Origin: Branchiostoma floridae
Lineage: Eukaryota; Chordata; Leptocardii; Amphioxiformes; Branchiostomatidae
Direction: 5' to 3'
NCBI RefSeq assembly: GCF_000003815.2
Contig: NC_049984.1
Location: 17,957,084-18,021,083, forward strand
Length of the DNA: 64,000 bases
Part shown: piece after piece, positions 12,451 through 23,349 of the stretch
Layout: the number at the start of each line of letters is the position of its first letter
How positions within the stretch are numbered: position 1 is the first letter of the stretch
Notes under the pieces: generated by a model
Database searches by the model: none
Told to the model about the DNA's origin: nothing
The model's input: the letters and a program-made list of their open reading frames with translations, nothing else
Translations under genes and position numbers: made by a program

Positions 12451-12779
12451 AGTTTGAATATCATATAACAATATATTTATGGAATATTAAAAAATATTTT
12501 AGGAATTTTATTGAATAATTTTTCTTCCTTGTCAGGATTGTGATCATGGTGTTGAATCATTTCACCTTCCATTCTGTCAAACAAGTTGCTCATTCTCTTT
12601 TAAAGTCTAGACCTGCCTTCCACAAGTTCTGACTAGTTCTGAAATCTCCGGGTTAATTCCTGATCAGAAAATCATATCTTATTGATACCTGGTCAACCTC
12701 TTTCCTGAATAAGTGATGATCATTTTGTTAGAAGCTAACTAAATTATGCATCTTTTGCCTGTAAAGTGCACATTTCTAT

Positions 12780-13049
12780 GATAGGAGGCAGATCCAATTC
12801 TCGGCACCGGGTTCATCATAATGCGCAATTTACGGTTAGATTAAAGTTTGGGTTTATCTTCATTTTGGCCGGACATGTCCGGATTCTGGCTGGAGAGGGC
12901 GCGTGTTGACGGGGGTGATGCTGGGTAGAGATAACCGTCATTAACTCTCCCCACATCCATCATGCCCACACATCACATCCCCGCACATTTCATACACAAG
13001 TCTCATAATGTATGCATAATGAGACATTCTGCACGGCGGATATCAGATA
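12780..13049. promoter_or_regulatory. Candidate conserved non-coding block cut by a LINE insertion
   Basis: A GC-richer block containing the 14-bp perfect palindrome CCGGACATGTCCGG (12869-12882), whose core GGACATGTCC fits the p53-family half-site RRRCWWGYYY. An imperfect palindrome, TCTCATAATG with CATAATGAGA, lies at about 13000-13023. LINE homology begins immediately downstream, so the block may originally have extended past 13050. Confidence 0.3.
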
Positions 13050-14700
13050 ACGGTGTCTCTGTTGGCATGGATAGAGTCGTACTTAAATAACCGAAGGCAA
13101 AGAGTCGTCATCAATGGAGTGTGCTCTGAATGGCTACCTATCAATGCAGGCGTTCCTCAGGGATCCCTCCTTGGCCCCTTACTTTTTCTTGTATTTATAA
13201 ATGACATTGTTGATGACTTATTAACAGACTCCCGCCTTTTTGCGGATGATACTGCACTACTAGAGATAATTACTGACCCTGTTGCCTCAGCGGACAGGTT
13301 AAACCGTGATCTCACCTCAGTTTCGGAATGGGCTGCTCAGTGGCTTGTTACATTCAATCCCCAAAAAACAGTATTGATGACGTTCTCCTTGAAGAAAAAC
13401 AAAGTTCGACATCCCCCCTTATACTTTAAAGGTGTTCAGCTCACTGAAGTCGACTCCCACAAACACCTTGGACTACATCTCACTAGAGACCTATCATGGT
13501 CACTTCACGTGTCAATCCTGGTGACGAAAGCAATGAAACGCATAAATCTACTGAAAAGAATTTCTTGCTTTGTCCCACGGAAAACACTCGAGACTCTGTA
13601 CAAAGCCATGATACGTCCCTTGATTGAGTATGCCAACGTCGCCTGGTGCGGTATTCTTAAGAAAGACTCTGACTCACTCGAATCAGTACAGGTGTCCGCG
13701 GCTAAGGTCTGCACGGGTGCACTAAGGGGGACGAATCACAGCCGCATCTTAACGGAGGTCGGTTGGGACACACTTGCCACCAGACGGGAAAAGCATGTAC
13801 TTATTCACTTCTATAAAATGGCCAGTGGCTCTGCACCAAATTATCTCCATGAACTGGTACCTCCACTTATCCGTGATTCCACCCCTTATGGCCTTCGAGA
13901 TGACCAGAACTACCTCCCTATTGCCCTAAGAACCGAAAAGTACAAAAGATCCTTCTTACCTGCCGCAGTTTTCTCCTGGAGTCAACTTCCTTTGTCCGCC
14001 AAAACATCACCATCTATTAGTATTTTTAAAAGAGAACTAGAGTCTTTCTTTGACAGCCCGCCCAGACACACCCACTACTCCCATGGCCACGGACGCCCTG
14101 CAGTTCACTTGACTAGACTCAGACTCGACTTCAGCCAGCTTAACTCACACCTATTCAAACACCATTGTATAACTAGCCCTACTTGTGAATGTGGGAATTC
14201 AAACGAGACAACTGAGCACTACTTGTTGCACTGCGAACTATACAATAGCGAAAGGATTCATATGTTGCACTCCATATCCCGTTTAAACCTAGAAGAATTA
14301 CTCTCGCCTGACCCCCTTAACTCATCTGACAATACTTTATGCACCCTTCTCACTATGGGCAGCCCTTTCCTTCCACACTCGATAAATTGTAACATCTTTG
14401 ACTATGTTTTCAATTTCATCAAAATGACCGGAAGATTTACTTAATCTGATTTGAAATTGATTGGTAATGCCAGCCTTGTATGCGCTTTAGCCCGTTTTTG
14501 TTGTTAGTATTTATGTTATTCTTATGTTGCAAAATGACGTTTATGTTCATGTCATCTTAAGTTATACGTTTCGATATAATCTCAATTTTGTTACTTTTGT
14601 GTGTCATTGTATGTGCATTGTTAGAGCAGAAGACCTCCATAAGCTCTTTGCGAGCTTCTTGTCCAATGCTCGAAAAACGAATGCGAATAAAAAAAATAAA
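13050..14700 (+). mobile_element. 5'-truncated non-LTR retrotransposon (LINE)
   Basis: Protein similarity to non-LTR reverse transcriptases starts abruptly inside the RT domain at about 13050. The endonuclease and early RT blocks are missing, as expected for target-primed insertion that stopped early. The open frame ends at 14444; a roughly 250-bp 3' UTR runs to an A-rich tail (AATAAAAAAAATAAAA) near 14687-14702. Codon use is GC-richer than the AT-rich flanks. I cannot fix the clade; the C-terminal zinc knuckle fits the Jockey/CR1/I assemblage. No target-site duplication was identified. Confidence 0.85.
13053..14444 (+). pseudogene. LINE reverse transcriptase, C-terminal part, frame still open
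   Basis: The 463 open codons begin with GTG only because the element is truncated, so this is not a true start. RT motif G-V-P-Q-G-S-L-L-G-P lies at residues 33-42, the catalytic F-A-D-D at 63-66 and a K-H-L-G motif about residue 137. A CxC-x8-H-x4-C knuckle is formed by C378, C380, H389 and C394, the usual C-terminal cysteine motif of these enzymes. There is no internal stop or frameshift over 1.39 kb, which argues for a fairly recent insertion. The protein would copy LINE RNA at a nicked target, but this copy lacks the endonuclease and cannot be autonomous. Confidence 0.85.
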
Positions 14701-14702
14701 AC

Positions 14703-16330
14703 GGTGGCGAAATAGCCCCATATTGCAAAAATCTTTTCATCATCAGAGCACGCTGATGAGTGGCGGATGATAATAAGTAAAATGAGTTACCGGGAAAAAA
14801 CTCATAATGGACAAAGTCAAATGACTTCCATTATAGGCAGTCGTCCTTGTTAATGGATAAACTGTACGGGATTCCGTACTCGAGATACCGCCAGGAGTTT
14901 TTTCTTCCGAAGGTATCGACCTGTCATCGCCACAAAGAATTCAAGGTGCAGTCCCATTGACTGTTTTATTTTCATTTGAACGTGACACGTCCTTTTCAGG
15001 TTGCCTGATTAAGGGTGGTATATTACGGCAAGGTCAAACATGGGATTCTGTATTACTATTAGGTAACTTTTACACTGTGTGTGTGTGTGGGGGGGGGGGG
15101 AGAACCTACAGTTGTATAAAGCATGTGATTTCATACTCATAGGGACACTACGATGGAGGCTGCCACAGTGAAGCATAGCTCAAGTGTTATCAACTTGACA
15201 AGACTGTCTTTTGCTCTAGAAAATTAAACCTCTATCAAGTAAGCATAGCTCACAAACGACAATACCAGAAGAATACCTGAAAACGTACTGATCAAATTCA
15301 AAGACGCTATGTATGCTTGACCTATGGTCAATTGAAATGTAAATAAGGGACACCAACATGGAGTTGAGCATCTATACCCACATCATTTATATAGAAAGTG
15401 AATGAAAACACTCTGTAGCAATCTCCATTTCAACAAAAAATTAATTCTTATGATGTTTATATTGTCATGAACTGTTCTAACTTTCCTATCAACACCTTTA
15501 CAACAGGTTTACACTCTGTTGTATAGAATATTTTGAGTCAACTGGTAATTGAAGTGATTCAGAGACAAATAGATTTCCAAGGACTTCATTTCTACAGTAG
15601 TTGCAGTAAACTATCATGTGAAAGTGTCTACTAGACTAAGTACTGTGTCTGTGTGTGTTCAAGAGATTTTTCAGGATACTTCACGGATAAAACTTCACAG
15701 TCGTTCATTTCTTCCTCAAGTTTACCAAGCATGTAATCAAATTAGTACATAACTTATTGTTGATCTACAGTTAATCATATTACCTTGTGCAACAGTGAAG
15801 GGAGACAGGAAGACAATATGTAAAGATGGTTACCACCTGTTCTGCCCCCCCCCCCCATCCCCACCAATGGTACAACCTAAGTAAATAAACAAATAAACAA
15901 GTGAAGAGTGTCATATTGTCAAGTTCAATGATGATATCCAAGGTCATATGTTCGGTGGGCATAGCTTCACCCAGGATGGAGTTGATTGGATTTTTCCCAA
16001 TTTGCACATCATAATTAGACAGTCAACAATTTTGGATTGAGCTGACAAGTGGCTGTCTATTGTCAATGGCAAAGTGATAGTTATGCTTCTAATAGCAGAT
16101 AGGTATGAAGCCCTGACGACTAAAACAAAACTATTTTTAGTAATAGAAAAAAATCTGATGTGTTTCAGACATTCACAATGCAGTCTAAAATGCAACTTAA
16201 ATAGAGTTGTTTTCCTATTAGAGTAATTGATAGACAAACATATGGTGCATATGATTATAAGTGATAAATTTTAAGATGAAAAAGAACCATAGATATACAG
16301 AAACAGACAAGGAAACTACCAGGCATCCCA
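14703..16330. other. Intergenic DNA with homopolymer tracts, no gene
   Basis: AT-rich sequence with a GT run leading into poly-G near 15079-15101 and a poly-C tract near 15845-15857. No gene, RNA gene or transposon end was recognised. Confidence 0.5.
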
Positions 16331-17930
16331 AAGTGGTTGTCTGATGAGGAAGTTAATGCAGAGAGAGATGGGCAATTGAGGGGTCACTACCGGACTGTAT
16401 CTAACTCCAGCGTGTTCCTCGGTGTAAATCAAATTACCTCCGAAACAAAGATCTGCCATTTGCCATATTTGGTCATAATTGAAAGAGCCAAGGTCGGACA
16501 GAAAACATCACTCCAACATGTTGAAGATAGGAATCTTCTGTAACGGTAAACCATTGACCCAAGATGAGTGCAGATCCGACCTCAGCGAAATACTTCATTC
16601 TCTCTGGGGAGGCATAAAGAGTTACAAACTGGCCCAAACTTCATCAGGCATAAAAGTAGACCTTGGGAAGAGCTCAATCTTACGTGTGCTACAAAAGTGC
16701 AATTTTGAGAAAGCTATCTGCGCTACATAACAAGTGCATATGTTGGCGGTCCACTGACATCCCTCTGAGCCATAACGTGATTGTGAAGATTATTTGATAA
16801 GTACTTGATGGATGGTAATACCAAGAATTTTTCCCATGCCATTCATTCATATGCAGCGGTCATACGTTCTCATATTGAACTTCCCTGCTAAGTTGGGTTC
16901 CCCGGGCCATTAGGGTTAAAGCAGGCACTCGACCTATAACTTAGATGGTATTTTGATGTGATAAAAGATGAGGAACTCTCTCGGCCGCGAAGAAGACAGG
17001 GCTGCGTATGCTTGAGCCGTCCGACTTTATCGCCATTATGATATGTAGTTGGCGGACAAGTTGTAATTCAGCCGGCGAGACAACGGCGGTAACCATGCAG
17101 TGTGTGATGATAATTATGATCTACTAGGGAAAATATATGGGCAGACAGCTCCTTTGAAGTAACCAATAGGAGAGGGTCGCTGGAATGGCTATTTCATCAA
17201 TGTCAGGATCATGTGGACCGTAATCTAGCTGGGCTATGTTGCACACAGATTCTGTTTAGGTCAATCTATCAGGACCCTAGGCTGACCAATCCGTAACCTT
17301 TCATCTCCGCAGTATTGAATATTGCTCCGACTGCATTGTAACGCCATTATGGTGAGATGCAGGATATATGACGGGCAAATACGAATCAATCGCTCGGCAA
17401 ATATGACCGTACAGCGGGTATATTGTCCATGGATTTCTGGGGGCTGGGGAAGTCCGTCGAAGTGCCAATTTCAGAGCTGGCAACTGATGGTTATCGCCGG
17501 TCATCAATAACCGGCTCTGCCACACATCAGATTGGCAATCGCCAAAAAGCCAATTTCTTTCCTAACTGATGCCCCGCTCAGATGTACACAAGCTATTATA
17601 GGGAGGGCCTATTGAGTACAATAAAGCAAGAATGTTGCACCTCAGCGCTGGGATCGATTCTTAATTCTGATCTGGCATATGGAATTTAGCAGCTTCCCGG
17701 TCCCCACAACTATGCAGCTGTCTGCAGAGGATATGGCAGATTGATTGCCGAGCAAACTTCTGCTCGACTCTGACGTTGGAAACTTTTACCGCGCTCGGCC
17801 TTGAAGGCGGGAGGGCCAAACCCAACAGCAGGGGCCCTGTCATTACCCGGCATATGGAATCGATGGATGTGTGTGGTCATCTTCGGTAGCTGAAGTGGCA
17901 TGTCAAAGTTCCGCATGTTAAGAGTACGCC
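16331..17930. promoter_or_regulatory. Long candidate conserved non-coding block
   Basis: About 1.6 kb of repeat-poor, GC-richer sequence with no frame longer than about 80 codons and no shared domain. It includes TGATAATTATGATC near 17106 and several ATTA/TAAT cores. One of the longest such blocks here. Regulatory role is inferred from composition and context only. Confidence 0.3.
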
Positions 17931-18427
17931 AATATTACTTGGTTCAGTATATCTCAACTTCTTCATATCACCTTTTTTTCATAAAAAATTCAAGAGATCA
18001 ATATCAGATTGGAAAAAGGGAAATATTATAGCAGAAGCTGCCTGTCAAACTTCCCAGTGCATACCAATATTACTTCGTTTTATTACCAGTATATCTTCAT
18101 ATCAACTTCTTTCATCAAATATTTAAGTGATCAATACATGTGGTTTGAAAAAAAAAAGAAATGACCCACATTGAGCGATACCCCGACATATTACAAGCTA
18201 TAAATTGACAAGGTCTCCATAAAAGTTCCGTAGACATAACGTTTATAGTACTTGGTGTGCGAGTACCATGATGGATCTATCTTCCAGAAAAATATGTCAG
18301 CAAAGTTTCTTTCCTTTTTGAGCAATGTTCAGTGTAGAAGTCCCAGTGTATACATCAAGCCAACTTTTTTGATGACACAAACCACATTTTAATCACTTGA
18401 AAAGTCTTATTTGCCATTGAACCATAG
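17931..18427. other. AT-rich intergenic DNA
   Basis: A loose repetition of TACCAATATTACTT is visible at about 17928 and 18061, followed in both places by TATATCTTCATATCA-like text. This suggests an old duplication of about 135 bp. Nothing else recognised. Confidence 0.4.
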
Positions 18428-18516
18428 TAGCCTGGGTACCACCATCCTCCATTGGTCATCTGTGAAAGCAAAAAGAGTGAGCCAACAGCGAACTACGGAG
18501 GATGGTTCCCAGGCTA
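18428..18516. mobile_element. Tiny inverted-repeat element (about 85 bp, TA-flanked)
   Basis: GCCTGGGTACCACCATCCTCC at 18430 is answered by GGAGGATGGTTCCCAGGC ending at 18514. The arms match apart from a 3-nt indel and one base. TA lies immediately outside each arm (18428-18429 and 18515-18516), as expected for a Tc1/mariner-type target. Only about 45 bp lie between the arms, so it is a miniature non-autonomous element or a simple foldback. Confidence 0.5.
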
Positions 18517-18982
18517 GAAACATATGACATTCCTCTGGTTTATGTCATCTTTATGTAAGGTTCATTCAACTTCTAGTAGTAAAGATGTAACTTGCGATAG
18601 TCATACTAACAACAGGGCTCTAACTCTTAACATCATCATCTAGTGACTTTAAGTCAGAAGCTAGTACAAATTTCATTTAGATTCTATCCTGCATTGCTTG
18701 ATGTCAAAATTCTCATACCCAAATGCAAGATATCTGCAAGTATACTCTTCTTTCTGGTTTACATTTTGGCTGTGAACTCTGTGAGCCATGTTAGCACACT
18801 GGACTCGCCCTCGATGCCTGCTAGTTAAACTCTCATTGGGATTCCTGAGCAATGGAGATTGGGGATGCTACAGGACAGCACTACCGATAAAGCACTGGTT
18901 GTGGTCTACAAACTGGTCCTTTTTACTGGGCCTGTCCTCGGCATTATTGTCCCTCTCTCTCAGCGAAGGTCAAGGTCTTCGA

Positions 18983-19010
18983 TTAGGCCACACAAATTGA
19001 ATTTCCTGGC
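18983..19010 (+). repeat. Fragment of the GGCCACACCAAT element
   Basis: TTAGGCCACACAAATTGAAT followed by TTCCTGG resembles the left terminus of the 48814-49073 element (TTAGGCCACACCAATTCAAT). No right end was found, so it is a solitary terminus or chance similarity. Confidence 0.3.
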
Positions 19011-19081
19011 TCTTGGACTTGCTGCTTCATTTTTGTCTTCTTGGTAGATCATAGGACATAGGAGTTTTCTTTTACACAACC

Positions 19082-19160
19082 AGTTTTTCTCACCTGCTGA
19101 CGTTTCGATGTCTGTCAGAAGCTCTACGGAGGATCGACACATCAGCAGGTGAGAAAAACT
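19082..19160. repeat. Perfect 19-bp inverted repeat with 41-nt loop
   Basis: AGTTTTTCTCACCTGCTGA (19082-19100) and TCAGCAGGTGAGAAAAACT (19142-19160) are exact reverse complements. On the minus strand the loop reads CTGACAGACATCGAAACG. That text resembles the CGAAACGT segment of Penelope-like element termini, some of which carry hammerhead ribozymes. It could be a relic of such a terminus; the ribozyme core is incomplete. Confidence 0.6.
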
Positions 19161-19489
19161 TTAGAATTTTAAGAAATAAAAGAAGATAGTACCAATCATC
19201 CCGGAAATGCTCCGATATGGTACCAATATGTGAAGAAAGTTCTAATAGTTCCTAAGTTTTAACAGTTTTTCCATTTATCGTTGCCTCAAATTCCAACATT
19301 TGCATGCTGCCGTTGCATGACACACACCGTAAAATACAATCAGATATGGACCCATAGTTGAAACTGTACAGCACTCCACGGCAACAATCGCATCTAATTC
19401 ATAACACGAAACACAAACACAGGTCCTTATCTCTTGTTTCACCCGGTACCTTTGGAACAAATAGCTGTGTACAAATAGCTACAACAGCA

Positions 19490-19790
19490 ACCATTAAAGG
19501 TACAAGGAAGAGGACCCCCAGAGGTCAGGGGGTCACAGGTGAACACGAAGATGGCTGTCCACTCCATTTGGTCCTGGTGTACCTTCCAGGGGCTAGGTAT
19601 GGGATTTTAATTAGCACCTGGCCCAACATACATCACCATATAACTGTCATCAACAGAGAGGGCCCATCATGGTAAAATGTCACAAATGATGTATGGGGGA
19701 TGAAATCGCCCGCTTCTATGATTCTGGCCAGGGCAGGGCTATTAAAATGGAACTTTATGATTAAGGGAAAGGAAGGAGATAATTTTGATT
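19490..19790. promoter_or_regulatory. Candidate conserved non-coding block
   Basis: GC-richer and repeat-poor, with no convincing frame. It contains TTTTAATTAGCACCTG near 19605, a TAATTA homeodomain core beside an E-box-like CACCTG. Regulatory role is inferred. Confidence 0.25.
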
Positions 19791-20084
19791 TGTATTTTAG
19801 GTATCCTCCAGCAAAACTTGCTATCAACATATTAATATAAAAGAAACAGATGCAGCTTTTTGACAGATTCTATGTTTCCCTACTGCATATACCTACACAG
19901 ACAATTTTCTAGTACAATCTCTTGTGCTTTAGATCAGACAAACCTTTGATCAAAAAACCTTTTCTTACATTTCCATCATCACAAAAAAGTAAGAAGAGTT
20001 CAATTTTTTTTCATTCACATACTAGATTAAAGTACTCTCACTAGCTTGTATAATATGTAATTTAGAACTGATAATTCTTCTTTT

Positions 20085-20150
20085 TTGGGACATGTACTTA
20101 GCTAAATGGGACAAATATGCATAATAAAGGTTCATCCATTCATTAACTTA
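20085..20150 (+). repeat. Probable 3' tail of a LINE
   Basis: GGGACAAATATGCATAATAAAGG followed by TTCATCCATTCATTAAC looks like a LINE 3' terminus, with an AATAAAGG word and a short CATT-type tail repeat. The body upstream is not recognisable. Confidence 0.35.
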
Positions 20151-20469
20151 AGTATTTCCATGGTTGTTTTTCATCCAGGAGTACCTTATGTTGCTGCATA
20201 GTTCAGATCCAGAATTATTTAGATGCTTAATGTCCTAAACATCATAGTAAAGTTGTGTCTCTTTTCATAGATAGAAAGATGATGACAAAAAGTCTGGACC
20301 AAGAGACTCAAATTTGATCAGGTAACAGTTTTCACTATCAGAGCCCTATTCATCTACTTGCTACAGTGCTCTATCTCAGGATTCCTGTATGTTGTGCTAC
20401 TTGTTATAATGATCAATTTTATGTATGCTACTCTTTTATTCTTGTAAAATAGTAAAGGATGTAAAACAG

Positions 20470-20641
20470 ACTTAAAAGAAGACAACATTTAAAACGAAAA
20501 AAAAAATACTTAGAGAGCTTAGCTGGAGTTTGCCAGATATATGGAAAAAGGAAAGAAAGACTGCATCAGATTCTGCAGATTGAGTCTGTGGATACAGATG
20601 TACATTCTGAAGTAGATGATGATGATTTTGAAAAGAATTGA
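20470..20641 (+). other. Orphan exon-like open frame, unrecognised
   Basis: From an acceptor-like AAAACAG near 20469, one frame stays open for about 55 codons to TGA at 20639-20641. It has a very charged composition: Lys/Arg-rich at first, then Asp/Glu-rich and ending D-D-D-D-F-E-K-N. That suits a terminal exon. There is no start codon, domain or visible upstream exon, and a 55-codon open stretch is not rare by chance. Confidence 0.15.
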
Positions 20642-20679
20642 TAATTTTCATATTTATGAACGATATAAGATAAATCTTA

Positions 20680-21480
20680 CAGGCCGTTGGTCATAAGGCA
20701 TCAAGGTGAGAAGACCTAACCAAAGAATTTTACATCTTTCCTTATGCAGATATTCATAAAGCATTTCACATTCCTCCTGCCGATGAATAAAAGTCCATGA
20801 ATTCATAATGGTTGACTTGTCCTGACATTCAATTATTCCTGCAGTAATAACTATAATAACATTCGGTATGACTGGACAAAATCTACTCTATAAAACGAGC
20901 CAGTAAAAACGCTGCCGTCCGCATCGATACCATCACCTATACACCTCCCTTTGTGCTCCGTTTTCCCCCATACACCTTTCGGGTGCTCGCGATGTGAAAA
21001 GAATTAGTTAGAATGTCCAGAGGTTCACAAATGTGTCGGTCAATATGCTGTTTTAGCCTCCATTCTGTTGAGAATAAAGGCAGCTGCTTCATTGCACCGG
21101 TGAATCACAGGAGACCTATTATCAAGGGCAGTTACCATATGCTCTCAGAAATATGCCAGGCCAGGGGTCAATGCGGCTATATGAGTATGATATGCCGGGT
21201 CACTTTCGATGATGAGGTATTCATTTCGGTAATATTTCCCCGCTGTTGGCTCGAACTTAAAGGTCGCCGACCCAAATTGTCGTACGGCTGACCCGGGACC
21301 CTCGGAGGTCTCCGCCAGTGTGCGGGCATTTGATTTAATCCAGCTCAGGGGAGCATTTTGGGCCCGTACTTGATTTTTGGATTCCCCGTTTTCTGTCAGA
21401 ACCGTGGAAGCAGTTTGGTTTGACGCGTCTGACATTTCGTCAATGACGCCGTGCTACACATAGGGATTTATGGATGATAA
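20680..21480. promoter_or_regulatory. Candidate conserved non-coding block
   Basis: About 800 bp, GC-richer than its flanks and without repeats. Frames of 92 and 96 codons overlap on opposite strands, which argues for low stop density in non-coding DNA rather than for either being real. Regulatory role is inferred. Confidence 0.3.
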
Positions 21481-22199
21481 TAAAACTGGGCAGAAATTTC
21501 TTTGACCTAGTATTAAAGTCATATAAAATGGATGCCTTGATTTATTTGAGATGCCCCATGTACCATCGGAATACCATTGTACATTTTATGGCAGACTGAA
21601 GCACATAAAATGAATGAAGCACATAATTTAACAAATCTTCCTCAAAATCATTTCTACAGTTTTGAAACTTCAAACTTGAAAACTAACTGTTTGAGTCAGT
21701 AATAAAAACCTAAAAAATATCCCTGAATCTTTAAGGTTTGCTTCTTTCTTTCGTTGAAAGGTTCAAAGTGAGCCAGAAATTTCGCCTATGACAGTTGTTT
21801 TACTTTCAGCACATTTTGTCACTGTTGAGCAGTAAATACATTTGTACATGTGCAGGGCTGTCAGCTTTACCTTTTTTATGTCCCACTCATAGTTTAGGCC
21901 ACAAGTCCATGTTGAAAATTTTTGTTGTCAAATCTGTAAATTTCAGCTTTGATATGAAAGAACATTTTTATCAGTATCATGGAGTTCAAATTTTTCTTGA
22001 TGGATGGGGTGAAAGTCTCATTTTTGTCCACCTCAACAAGCAAATTTCCATCCAGGGATGGGTCTCAGAGACAGCCTTGAATAAATAGAAATTCAAAAAC
22101 TCAGCTTAAAAGCTGTGTAAATGGAGATACGAAATTAATTGTTAAAAGAGAGGATACAACTCAGGCAAGTAAGATGCATCATTAAAATTGAAGACATGC
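21481..22199. other. AT-rich intergenic DNA
   Basis: No gene recognised. CAGGGCTGTCAGC at 21854 resembles a CAGGG-type DNA-transposon terminus, but no matching right end was found. Confidence 0.4.
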
Positions 22200-22272
22200 C
22201 AATGGCATTGTCTAACCCTCGCCTGACGGGGGAACAACAGACGATAAATAGAGTGAGTGATTGAGTGAGATA
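22200..22272 (+). repeat. Probable LINE 3' tail
   Basis: CTCGCCTGACGGGGGAACAA, then CAGACGATAAATAGAGTGAG and a short TGAGTGAT run. An AT-rich ATAAATAGA word followed by a GAGT-type simple repeat is typical of CR1/L2-like LINE 3' ends. No coding part remains. Confidence 0.35.
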
Positions 22273-22379
22273 TACCCTTACCTTGTAGCAAACTCTTTCT
22301 TAACTTGCCACCTTTTTATTTGTTTTGAGGAATCAATCCCTACATTTTTTTCATGACTTTGTTTCAGACTTTCTTGGTG

Positions 22380-22920
22380 TATCAGAGTTCACCCTACATC
22401 AAGGCAGATCATACTTTGGGCCAATTTCTACTATTTCTCCATCCAACGGAAATGCTTGCGTGCTGAAATAACCCTCTAGCTATTCCGAATTACATGGACT
22501 AAAAGTGTTTCAATCCAAAGGGAGATGATTTACTCGGAAGGCTATATCTATTAGATGGTGTTCTGCAATAACTGGAGTAGCCTAGGGCCAGTGTACTTTA
22601 TGTTACAGGAAGTAGCTGAAATATACGATTTTGTTGGCTTCCAGGAATCGCTACCAGGAATCACAGGTAAGATAAACAGAGGACACCTCCCAGATCAGAC
22701 GACTGATTGACCCAACTTACATGATCACACAAAGGGCAACAAAAAGGGACATCTGTTATTCCGAAAGAGACAATTTGGAGGGTCCGTTGAGGCTTCGCAA
22801 TCCTTTATAAACCATTGTGAACATTCTGCCGAGATCAACAACTGTTATCTTTGGTTAGAAATGATGCAAGTGATGTCGACAGGCTTGTAAAATAGATTAC
22901 AATTCCCCCTCCCAATGATG
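22380..22920. promoter_or_regulatory. Weak candidate non-coding block
   Basis: Moderately GC-richer and repeat-poor sequence without a usable frame. It is less distinct than its neighbours; regulatory role is speculative. Confidence 0.2.
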
Positions 22921-23349
22921 ACAAGGATGTAAGGTTTAAGCATGGATATATGAAATTAAGTCCTATGAAAATAAGACCTAAGCCACTTTAGGAAAAGCAG
23001 GCCTTCTTTGAATGTGAAATGATTTTTTTACACTCTCCCATATTCAACTTTCTGCCTAATTAGGATAGTGTCTGAAGAAACTTTTTATACATTAAGTTGA
23101 TAATAATGTCTCCAACATTGTATCATTAGGATGACGATGGTAAAGTTACCGCAAAGTTTCACAAGCAAACAGACCATGACAAGTCGATCCGCCCCCCAAT
23201 AAAGTTTGTTTTATCCCTTCCAAAAACATTACAACTTAATGGAATATCAGCAAACCAGGGAGTATGACCAGTCGGAGAGGTATGAAAACATTAATACTGC
23301 AAAAAGATCACCCCTTATAGTTTTTATCGGTTTTCTTCCTTTCTTGTAG

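Noticed and set aside
15079-15101. G-quadruplex from the poly-G tract
   Set aside because: One uninterrupted G run after GT repeats is simple-sequence DNA; there are no four separate G-tracts typical of a regulated quadruplex.
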